Shown in pieces: positions 6,212 through 12,094 of a DNA stretch of 15,799 nt. Each line of letters begins with the position of its first letter. Position 1 is the stretch's first letter. The stretch is from Treponema sp. GTDB lineage: Bacteria > Spirochaetota > Spirochaetia > Treponematales > Breznakiellaceae. The notes beneath the pieces were generated by a model. The model searched no databases. It saw nothing but the letters and a program-made list of their open reading frames with translations, and was not told the DNA's origin. Location: the NCBI GenBank assembly GCA_031272575.1, contig JAISTO010000086.1:1-15799 (forward strand), written 5' to 3'. A program made the position numbers and the translations under genes.

Positions 6212-7531
6212 TCAAGAGTCTTTCCCGTTCAGCCGGAAGAGCGCGGCGCCGTGCGGGGGCAGTGCGGCCTCGATTCGGTCATGGAAGACGCCGAGCGCCG
6301 CGCCTGACCAGAGGTCAAGAACGCCGCAATCTTTCAGGCCGAGCGCGGCGAGCGGACATGAAACCGTACGCGCCGTATCGTCAATGTTGAAGAGCGCAAG
6401 GTTGACCGCGCCATCCTCCGCGGTGCTGCGCCAGATCGCCTCCTGATCGGTACGCCGGATTTGACGCGGGGCGCTGCCCTTTATGAGGACGTCGAGCACG
6501 GCCCGGTTCGTGAGGAGCGAGAGAGTCCACTCGTCGGTCTCCGGCAGGCTGCCGCCCATTATGAGCGGTGAACGGAATATGCACCAGAGGGTCAGCATCG
6601 TGCGCTGTTCATCCCGCGTAAAAAGGGTATGCCTCGGCTGCCGGAACCCCATGCCTATGCGTCCCAGGGGAAGCATATCACAGTCCGGCCAGGAACCAGG
6701 ACCGCCATGGGTCTGCCAAAGTTCGCAGCGGCGAAACATATCTTTCAACAGGTCCCAGCGATCCCAGAAATCGTCGGTGATGCGCCACATATTCGCATGC
6801 TCCGCAAGATGCCAGGCCTCCCCGATGGGGGCCGGTCCCGGAGAGAGGCTCAGCACCATGGGGCGGCCGCAGGCCGCGATGGCCTTGTGAATCATTTCGA
6901 TTTCGGCGCGTCCCGAATAAGGCGCATGGGGGTACATATTTGTGTTGCAGATATCATCAACCTTGACAAAATCGATCCCCCAGGACGCAAAAAGCGCGAA
7001 AACGGAGTCGTAGTAATCCTGCGCCCCGGGTTTGGAAGCGTCGACGCCGTACATATCGCTGTTCCACTTGCAGATAGAAGAGGGATCGGCGATCCTGTCC
7101 GCGCTGATTCCCACGCCTGTCACCGGCATACGCGCGTGTACTGCCTGCCGCGGTATGCCCCGCATAAGGTGAACGCCGAACTTGAGCCCCATGCCGTGTA
7201 TTTTTTCCGCAATCGGGGCGAAACCCCGGCCTCCTGCCGCGCTCGGGAAGCGGTTTTCCGCCGGAACAAGCCGCGAGCAAGAGTCCATGCAAAGTTCCGC
7301 AAAGGGCACATATTCCCCCCGGCCCGTGCCGGCGAGCGGCTCGTACCACTGCACGTCGCAGACAAGGTACTCCCACCCGAAGGGCAGCAGGCGGTCCCGC
7401 ATGTAGGCCGCGTTTTCGAGCAGCTGCGCCTCGGTAACCGCCGCGGCAAAGCAGTCCCAACTGTTCCAGCCCATAGGCGGAACGGCCGCAAGCGTCACTG
7501 AAGCGCCGGCCGCGTTCTTTTCCGGTTTCAT
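6212..7531 (-). CDS. GH27 family alpha-galactosidase
   Basis: Predicted retaining alpha-galactosidase (439 aa, typical GH27 size), removing terminal alpha-galactose from plant galactosides such as raffinose sugars or galactomannan. Visible motifs: PPMGWNSWDCF at the N-terminus, the nucleophile region FVKVDD (Asp192 from this start, aligning with the family KYD), and the acid/base region MWRITDDFWD (Asp254). An all-beta C-terminal domain ends ALPPHGAALFRL. There is no signal peptide, so it should act on imported oligosaccharides in the cytoplasm. Start 7531 is chosen because a promoter ends seven bases upstream; an ATG at 7567 would add 12 residues but overlaps the -35 box. No Shine-Dalgarno is visible. 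The isoleucine after the nucleophile pair, where an asparagine is usual, hints at a side branch of the family, so the exact specificity is open. Confidence 0.88.
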   Translation of the reverse strand: MKPEKNAAGASVTLAAVPPMGWNSWDCFAAAVTEAQLLENAAYMRDRLLPFGWEYLVCDVQWYEPLAGTGRGEYVPFAELCMDSCSRLVPAENRFPSAAGGRGFAPIAEKIHGMGLKFGVHLMRGIPRQAVHARMPVTGVGISADRIADPSSICKWNSDMYGVDASKPGAQDYYDSVFALFASWGIDFVKVDDICNTNMYPHAPYSGRAEIEMIHKAIAACGRPMVLSLSPGPAPIGEAWHLAEHANMWRITDDFWDRWDLLKDMFRRCELWQTHGGPGSWPDCDMLPLGRIGMGFRQPRHTLFTRDEQRTMLTLWCIFRSPLIMGGSLPETDEWTLSLLTNRAVLDVLIKGSAPRQIRRTDQEAIWRSTAEDGAVNLALFNIDDTARTVSCPLAALGLKDCGVLDLWSGAALGVFHDRIEAALPPHGAALFRLNGKDS

Positions 7532-7538
7532 CAATAAA

Positions 7539-7567
7539 ATGATAGGGAAAACAACTCTTTTCGGCAA
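7539..7567 (-). promoter_or_regulatory. Sigma-70 promoter for a near-leaderless GH27 mRNA
   Basis: Minus strand: -35 box TTGCCG (7567-7562), 17-bp spacer, -10 box TATCAT (7544-7539), then seven bases to the ATG at 7531. Predicted +1 falls at 7532 or 7531. The -35 hexamer is the same as that in front of fhs. Confidence 0.65.
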
Positions 7568-7573
7568 GGGGAA

Positions 7574-7596
7574 AGGATAAACGCATAGACGGATTT
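7574..7596 (+). repeat. Third copy of the GGATAAACGCATAGACGG repeat
   Basis: A 23-bp exact match to 5692-5714, here without a visible inverted partner. It lies 7 bp upstream of the GH27 -35 box and 73 bp upstream of the sigma-54 promoter of the divergent gene, so it may be either a solo end of a small element or a shared binding site. Confidence 0.6.
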
Positions 7597-7599
7597 GCA

Positions 7600-7617
7600 G
7601 CGCTTTGACTAAAGCGC
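7600..7617. promoter_or_regulatory. Perfect palindrome GCGCTTT-GACT-AAAGCGC
   Basis: Seven-base arms around a four-base centre, between the divergent GH27 and 7688 genes. It is about 55-73 bp upstream of the predicted sigma-54 start site, so it could be a regulator or enhancer-binding site. It could equally be a simple hairpin. Confidence 0.4.
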
Positions 7618-7646
7618 ACCCGGTAAAGATTCCCCACTTTGCGGCT

Positions 7647-7662
7647 TGGCACGGTTTTTGCT
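7647..7662 (+). promoter_or_regulatory. Sigma-54 (-24/-12) promoter
   Basis: TGGCACG (7647-7653), four bases, then TTGCT (7658-7662) match the sigma-54 consensus TGGCACG-N4-TTGCW at every specified position, and the preceding T fits the extended consensus. With C7661 as -12, transcription would start near 7673, just before the Shine-Dalgarno (7675-7680) of the gene at 7688. A competing sigma-70 reading (TTGCGG, 17 bp, TATATT) is weaker. Confidence 0.7.
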
Positions 7663-7687
7663 ATATTTGTTTCGAAGGAGAAAAACT

Positions 7688-8200
7688 ATGAAAAAAGTAG
7701 TACTTACAATGACGCTGGCCGCCGCTGTGCTGGCCGCGGGTGCGGCGCAGGGGGTTGGCGAGCCCGGCGCGGGGCCGGGGAGCCCGGACGGACGGGGGCC
7801 GCGGCAGCGGCCGGGGAAGCAGGAGGCGCCGAAACAGGAAAAAACGACGGTTTCCGGCGTCCTCGGAATCGCCAAAGGACAGATCGTCCTTCAGGCGGGG
7901 GAGGCGCTCTACTTCGTTCCCGGCCTCGAGCGCTATGTCGGCTTTATCGACACGCTGAAGGACGGGGCGCAGGCCAGCGTCGAGGGCTACCTTAGGCCCT
8001 TCCCCGAGGGGAAAGAAGCCGCCGGCGGCTTTATCCGCGTGAGCAAGTTAAGCATTGCCGGCAAGGATTACGACCTTGAGGGCCTCTCGCCCTTTGGCGG
8101 CCCCGAAGCCGGCCCGCCCGCAGAGGGACCGGGCTTCGGGAACAAACGCTCCGACGCGCCTGCCGGCCCCCGAGAGCGGAACCGGCGGCAGCGCCGTTAG
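7688..8200 (+). CDS. Small exported protein of unknown function
   Basis: A 170-aa protein with a clear signal peptide (MKKVVLTMTLAAAVLAAGAA), so it is exported. Next comes a low-complexity Pro/Gly/Arg/Lys/Gln segment (about 22-52), then one compact domain (about 53-130) predicted beta-rich from its pattern (VSGVLGIAKGQIVLQ, ALYFVPGL, ASVEGYLRPFP, FIRVSKLSIAGKDYDL), suggestive of a small barrel or OB-like fold. The tail is again Gly/Pro-rich and ends in a basic run (RERNRRQRR). No catalytic motif and no recognised family. Start 7688 has Shine-Dalgarno AAGGAG seven bases upstream. The promoter looks like sigma-54, so expression probably needs an activator ATPase, none of which is in this window. 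It diverges from GH27 and converges on the gene at 8214. Confidence 0.75.
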   Translation: MKKVVLTMTLAAAVLAAGAAQGVGEPGAGPGSPDGRGPRQRPGKQEAPKQEKTTVSGVLGIAKGQIVLQAGEALYFVPGLERYVGFIDTLKDGAQASVEGYLRPFPEGKEAAGGFIRVSKLSIAGKDYDLEGLSPFGGPEAGPPAEGPGFGNKRSDAPAGPRERNRRQRR

Positions 8201-8219
8201 CGGCGGCAGGCTGCTAACG
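8195..8219. terminator. Hairpin holding the stop codons of two convergent genes
   Basis: CGTTAGC (8195-8201) and GCTAACG (8213-8219) are perfect inverted 7-mers with an 11-base loop. The left arm contains the TAG of the gene at 7688 and the right arm contains the TAG of the minus-strand gene at 8214. It is a plausible bidirectional stop, although no U-run follows on either strand. Confidence 0.5.
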
Positions 8220-9425
8220 CAACTGGACGAGCAATGCGTCAACCTTCTCGCGGTAGCGGGAGGGGTTGGCGGTTGCCGCCTGTTCGAGCCAGCGGATTGC
8301 CTCGCTGGTGCGTTCGTCCATTGCGGCGTTGATGCCGAGCGCGTAGGAAACGAGCCCGGGGTCCGCGCCGTAACTGAGGCTGCTCTTGTAGTACTCCTCG
8401 GCCGCGGCGTACTTTTTCTGCTCGTAGTAGATGAGCCCGAGGTAGTAATACGACGCGTAGTGCGCGGGCTTCTGGTACATTGCCGCGGTGAAGTACATCT
8501 CCGCGTTGGGGAAATCCCCGGCGGTGAAGGCCTTGCGCCCCTCTTCGATGAGTTCGTTGAAGGTCTTGCGGGAGTCGAGGTAGGCCTTGTAGTCCCGTTC
8601 CATCGCGCTGAAGTCGGTCCACAGCGAAATGCGGCGCATAACCGCGATCGTGTTTTCGGACGCTGACGCGTTCTGGTCGAGCGCGAGGAAGCAGTCGGTA
8701 ATCGTGCGGTAGTAGTCTTCCATCCCGCTGCCGAGGAAGAAAGAGACGAGCGCCCAGGCCGCTGCCTGGAAGTTGTCCGGGGGCTGGTTCACCGACTGGG
8801 GTGAAGAGTCCGCCTGGAGTACGCTGCGCAGCGTGGGAGCGGTTTTGTTCTGCCCCAGCGCCTTGATGTACTCGAGCCACGAGAGGTTTTCCTCGTAGGT
8901 GAGGGAGCCGTTCATGGTTTCGCCGGGCGCCCTTCCCGCCGGATCGAAGCGCAGGGTGTTGAAGTACACCGCGAAGCCTTCCCGCATCCACGCGGGCGGG
9001 TTGGAGACAAAGGCCCTGAAAAACTGAATAAAGGCCTGGTGCGGGAGCATTTCCGTCTCTTCCGCGCTGCCGCGGAAAACGCAGAGTTCCCGCTTGTCCG
9101 CCTGCGAGTAGTGCAGGTACACCGCCCCGGGCCGCGTGTCGCCAAGACGCTCGCTTACATAGGCGTCGTAACTCGGCTGGGTCGTGAAGACCCGCACCTT
9201 GAGCGGCAGAGGCGCCGACTGCGGATCGTAGCGGAACAGTTGGTTGTACACTCCAAAGCGCAGTTCCAATTCCCGCGCGAGCATACTGAGGTCAAGCAGG
9301 GCGGCGTCGTCCATTGCACGGATTTCGTAGTGCTCGCTCTTCATGGGCGGCTTACTATTCTCTTGTGCAGGGAGGCTTACGCCAAGCGCCGCCAATGCAG
9401 CCAATGTCAACAAAAAACGCTTCAT
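8214..9425 (-). CDS. Secreted peptidase-MA-like / TPR protein with degenerate metal site
   Basis: A 403-aa exported protein with signal peptide MKRFLLTLAALAALGVSLPA. Residues about 30-270 have the layout of the gluzincin (peptidase-MA/DUF1570-like) proteins, ending the active-site region with PPAWMREGFAVYF (146-155), where Glu149 matches the usual third ligand. Where HExxH should stand the sequence is HQAFI (129-133): only the first His remains, so the catalytic Glu and second His are lost and it is probably not a protease. Residues about 300-400 form TPR repeats (AYYYLGLIYYEQKKYAAAEEYY type), suggesting a binding role in the periplasm or at the outer membrane. Start 9425 has Shine-Dalgarno AAGGAG; upstream in-frame ATGs to 9464 lie in the leader, between the promoter and this site. 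Confidence 0.78.
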   Translation of the reverse strand: MKRFLLTLAALAALGVSLPAQENSKPPMKSEHYEIRAMDDAALLDLSMLARELELRFGVYNQLFRYDPQSAPLPLKVRVFTTQPSYDAYVSERLGDTRPGAVYLHYSQADKRELCVFRGSAEETEMLPHQAFIQFFRAFVSNPPAWMREGFAVYFNTLRFDPAGRAPGETMNGSLTYEENLSWLEYIKALGQNKTAPTLRSVLQADSSPQSVNQPPDNFQAAAWALVSFFLGSGMEDYYRTITDCFLALDQNASASENTIAVMRRISLWTDFSAMERDYKAYLDSRKTFNELIEEGRKAFTAGDFPNAEMYFTAAMYQKPAHYASYYYLGLIYYEQKKYAAAEEYYKSSLSYGADPGLVSYALGINAAMDERTSEAIRWLEQAATANPSRYREKVDALLVQLR

Positions 9426-9482
9426 TTTTTTCTCCTTCATTATCAAAACCATACATCCTCCCATCCATTTTTCGTACTACTC

Positions 9483-9511
9483 ATTATAATATTATTGAAT
9501 GATTTTGTCAA
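9483..9511 (-). promoter_or_regulatory. Perfect-consensus sigma-70 promoter
   Basis: Minus strand: TTGACA (9511-9506), exactly 17 bp, TATAAT (9488-9483). Both hexamers match consensus at all positions. The -35 box lies within the last codons of the P-loop/Asp23 gene (the Ile-Asp-Lys near its end) and the -10 box is just past its stop. Predicted start near 9476 gives a leader of about 51 nt to the ATG at 9425. Confidence 0.85.
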
Positions 9512-10346
9512 TAATAATATTCACTTCCTCGATTAAAATTCCGGTAAAACGCTCAATATTGTCGATAATATACTGCTGGAGTTCGTGGATATTGCCGACC
9601 AGGGGGATGCCGTAGGGCACATCGATGGTGATGACCAGCCGGTAGCCCATTTCGTCATCCTTGACCGCGATCTTTTTGATGCGGATTTCGCTGTTGTAGT
9701 CGTCCACGCAGTGAATCACCATCTGGCTTAAGGCCGCCTCCGAGATGCTCACCTTGCCGCGCCGCGAGTACTCGGGCCTGACGAGGGACTTTTCGTGGAT
9801 TTTCGGCGTAATGCCGACCGTTTCGGGGAGGCTTTTCTTGCGGAAAATGCGGATCGCGTCGTAAAAGATGTGCGGATAACTCCGTTTTACCTCGATGGAC
9901 GGCACCGGAATGACGTGTTTGCCCTCGATGCGGCGGGTGCGGATCGCCTTTTCGATTTCGTCCTGGGACGCGATGTCTTCTATGGTGATGACTTTTGACG
10001 GGGCCGGCAGTTGCAGCCGCGCCGCGATCTTGTTGACCATTTTTTCGGAAGTACCTAAAATGAGGATTTTTTTGATTTTTTCACTTTGCAGTTTACGGGC
10101 GACCTCGTCCCGGCGCGCCTTTTCGTCAAACAGCGCGGCCTTGACCGCGGCCATGAAGGTTTTCTCTTTCTTGGCCGAGTTGCCCGCGAGTATGCGGTTG
10201 TCCCGGATCAGGAGCCCATCGTCGATGATGTGCTCTATGCCGTACTTCTGCGCGACCAGTTTCGCCCGGAAACTTTTGCCCGTGCCGCTTTCGCCGGTGA
10301 GTGCGTAGACCTTGATCCGCTTTAAAAAGAGGGAGTCGAAGAGCAT
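9492..10346 (-). CDS. P-loop NTPase fused to an Asp23/Gls24-like domain
   Basis: A 284-aa cytoplasmic protein in two parts. The N-terminal part is a P-loop NTPase with Walker A GESGTGKS (18-25) and conserved blocks IEHIIDDGLLI, ILILGTSEKMV and EGKHVIPVPS. The C-terminal part (about 193-284) has the shape of the Asp23/Gls24 family: RRGKVSISEAAL, IRIKKIAV, YRLVITIDVPYG, and an amphipathic end NIERFTGILIEEVNI. From memory, similar fusions are conserved in Clostridia and spirochaetes without assigned function. Asp23 proteins in Gram-positives are linked to the cell envelope, so a switch joining nucleotide state to an envelope partner is a guess. It diverges from murC, with the two promoters back to back. 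Predicted leaderless: the -10 box ends six bases before the ATG, and there is no Shine-Dalgarno. Confidence 0.82.
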   Translation of the reverse strand: MLFDSLFLKRIKVYALTGESGTGKSFRAKLVAQKYGIEHIIDDGLLIRDNRILAGNSAKKEKTFMAAVKAALFDEKARRDEVARKLQSEKIKKILILGTSEKMVNKIAARLQLPAPSKVITIEDIASQDEIEKAIRTRRIEGKHVIPVPSIEVKRSYPHIFYDAIRIFRKKSLPETVGITPKIHEKSLVRPEYSRRGKVSISEAALSQMVIHCVDDYNSEIRIKKIAVKDDEMGYRLVITIDVPYGIPLVGNIHELQQYIIDNIERFTGILIEEVNIIIDKIIQ

Positions 10347-10352
10347 ACCGAA

Positions 10353-10381
10353 AGTATAGCGCGCCGCGGGGATTTTTTCAA
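10353..10381 (-). promoter_or_regulatory. Sigma-70 promoter for the leaderless P-loop/Asp23 mRNA
   Basis: Minus strand: -35 box TTGAAA (10381-10376), 17-bp spacer, -10 box TATACT (10358-10353), six bases, then the ATG at 10346. Predicted +1 is the A of the ATG. Confidence 0.75.
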
Positions 10382-10392
10382 GGTTTGTCCTC

Positions 10393-10421
10393 TTGTCTAA
10401 ATTTCCCCCCCATGCTATACT
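10393..10421 (+). promoter_or_regulatory. Sigma-70 promoter for the murC operon
   Basis: -35 box TTGTCT (10393-10398), 17-bp spacer, extended -10 TG-C-TATACT (TATACT at 10416-10421). Predicted +1 near 10428 leaves about five bases before the ATG at 10433, too short for a ribosome site. Its -35 lies only 11 bp from the -35 of the divergent promoter. Confidence 0.7.
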
Positions 10422-10432
10422 CTCCCCGCGTC

Positions 10433-12094
10433 ATGAAAACACCTTCACTCCCACGCGGCGCGTGGTTTGTGGGCATTAAGGGCACCGGTATGTCCGCCCT
10501 TGCGGAACTGTACCTCAGGCAGGGCGTTGCGGTGGCCGGCTCGGACACGGCGGACGTGTTCTACACGGACGCGATACTCCGCGAGCTGGGCATCCCGTAC
10601 CGCGAGGGCTTTGACCCGGCGAACATCCCGGCAGGCACGGAACTGGTCGTGCACTCCGCGGCCTACAGCCCGCGGACGAACAGCGAACTCGCGGCCGCGC
10701 TCGAGCGCGGTATCCCCCTGCTCAAGTACAGCGAGGCCCTGGGGGCCTACTCTGCCGGCTTCGACTCGTCCGGCATAGCGGGCGTGCATGGCAAGACGAC
10801 CACCACCGCGCTCGCCGGGGTCCTGGCCAGGGCCGCGGGCCTTGACGCGCAGGTGCTGGCCGGCAGCGCGGTGGGGGCCTTCGGGGGCCGCTCGACCCTC
10901 TGGCTCGGCAGCCGCTTCTTCATCGCGGAGACCTGTGAGTACCGCCGTCACTTCCTCGACTTCCACCCGCGCCGCATAGTCCTCACAAGCGTGCAGAGCG
11001 ATCATCAGGACTACTATCCCACCTACGAGTCGATACTGGAGGCCTTCATCGAGTACTGCCTCCTCTTGCCCGAGGGGGGCGAGTTGATCTACTGCGCGGA
11101 CGATCCGGGCGCCGTATCCGCGGCAGAGGCCGCCGCGTCCCGTAAAAGCATCACCCTTACGCCGTACGGCTTCAGCGCCTCCGGCCCCTTCCGCATAGAG
11201 GGCTACACCGTCCCCCCGGCCGGAGGCGAAGGCCGCTTTACGCTTTCAGGATACCCCTGCTCGTTTCGCCTCAAGATGCCGGGGCGTCACATCGCGCTTG
11301 ACGCGGCCGCCGCGCTCGCGCTCACGGCCTCTCTCTCCCGCGCGCAGGGCATAGCGCTCCTTCCTGAGGCCCTGGCCGCCGCGCTTGCCGCCTTCACCGG
11401 TTCGAAGCGCCGCTCCGAGATCCTCGGCGAGGCCGGGGGCGTCCTCTTCATGGACGACTACGGCCACCACCCCGAGGCTATCCGCGCCACGCTCGAGGGC
11501 CTCGCGGCCTTTTACCCGGGCCGCCGCCTCGTGGTCAGTTTCATGTCGCACACGTATACCCGTACCGCCGCGCTCCTCGACGGCTTCGCCGCCGCCTTCG
11601 ACGCGGCCCAGGTCGTCATCCTGCACAAGATCTACGCCTCCGCCAGGGAGGTCTACGAAGGCGGGGTGAATGGGAGGACGTTGTATGAGCGGGTGGGTGC
11701 GAGGAGCAGGGCTTGGGGAGAGGCGGCCGTGAAGGGGAGCGGGCGCGGGGCGCGGGACGGGATAGGGACTTGGGGGAGAGGGGCGCAGGGAGAAGCGGCC
11801 GCGCAGGGGGGCGAGGGCGCTGCGCGGGGAGCGGGCGAGGCGGCCGCGGGGGAGGGCGCGAGCGTGGAGCAGGGCGAGGGCAGGAGAGTCTTCTACGTGG
11901 AGGAGCCGCTCGATGCGGTGTCCTTGTGTGAAGACATCCTCCGCCCCGGCGATCTCTTTGTCACCATGGGAGCCGGCGATAACTGGAAGTTAGGGGAAAA
12001 ACTCTTCGCACGACGAAAAGCCTCAATTCCCAATTCCCAAGTCCCAAGTCCCAAGACGCAAGTCCCAAGTCCCAAAACCGGATCCCTCCCATGA
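10433..12094 (+). CDS. murC: UDP-N-acetylmuramate-L-alanine ligase with low-complexity insertion
   Basis: Mur ligase (553 aa; relatives are usually about 450-480) that adds L-Ala to UDP-MurNAc in peptidoglycan synthesis. Seen: GIKGTGMSALA (14-24, nucleotide-sugar domain), GVHGKTTTT (117-125, ATP P-loop), AETCEYRRHF and SDHQDYYPT in the central domain, DDYGHHPEA (341-349), and the terminal MGAGDNW. The overall text follows treponemal MurC as I recall it, which favours MurC over the recycling ligase Mpl. The extra length has two sources: residues about 422-483, a Gly/Ala/Glu/Arg segment encoded by G-rich minisatellite between YASAREV and the strand RRVFYVEE, and a C-terminal tail made of CCCAAGT repeats. 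The core motifs are intact, so it is probably active. Start 10433 fits the promoter; 10385 would lie upstream of it. The stop overlaps the yicC start (ATGA). Confidence 0.88.
   Translation: MKTPSLPRGAWFVGIKGTGMSALAELYLRQGVAVAGSDTADVFYTDAILRELGIPYREGFDPANIPAGTELVVHSAAYSPRTNSELAAALERGIPLLKYSEALGAYSAGFDSSGIAGVHGKTTTTALAGVLARAAGLDAQVLAGSAVGAFGGRSTLWLGSRFFIAETCEYRRHFLDFHPRRIVLTSVQSDHQDYYPTYESILEAFIEYCLLLPEGGELIYCADDPGAVSAAEAAASRKSITLTPYGFSASGPFRIEGYTVPPAGGEGRFTLSGYPCSFRLKMPGRHIALDAAAALALTASLSRAQGIALLPEALAAALAAFTGSKRRSEILGEAGGVLFMDDYGHHPEAIRATLEGLAAFYPGRRLVVSFMSHTYTRTAALLDGFAAAFDAAQVVILHKIYASAREVYEGGVNGRTLYERVGARSRAWGEAAVKGSGRGARDGIGTWGRGAQGEAAAQGGEGAARGAGEAAAGEGASVEQGEGRRVFYVEEPLDAVSLCEDILRPGDLFVTMGAGDNWKLGEKLFARRKASIPNSQVPSPKTQVPSPKTGSLP
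11696..11881 (+). repeat. G-rich minisatellite inserted in frame in murC
   Basis: About 186 bp of strongly G-biased imperfect repeats with three copies of GCGGCCG (11723, 11795, 11840). Bases 11806-11829 match the intergenic 15736-15759 at 23 of 24 positions, so the same dispersed sequence occurs outside genes. The open frame is kept through the whole insertion. Confidence 0.75.
12024..12077 (+). repeat. CCCAATT/CCCAAGT tandem heptamers at the murC 3' end
   Basis: Two CCCAATT-like units, then CCCAAGT units broken once by an AGACGCAAGT variant. It encodes the Ser/Pro/Gln/Lys tail of MurC and ends 13 bp before the overlapping yicC start. Conserved MurC sequence ends before it. Confidence 0.75.

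Noticed and set aside
10385..10432. Upstream murC start at 10385
   Set aside because: It lies upstream of the -35/-10 boxes, and the added residues are not MurC-like.
10433..12094. Mpl (murein recycling ligase) instead of MurC
   Set aside because: Motifs are shared by both, but the sequence follows treponemal MurC as I recall it. A search against both families would settle it.
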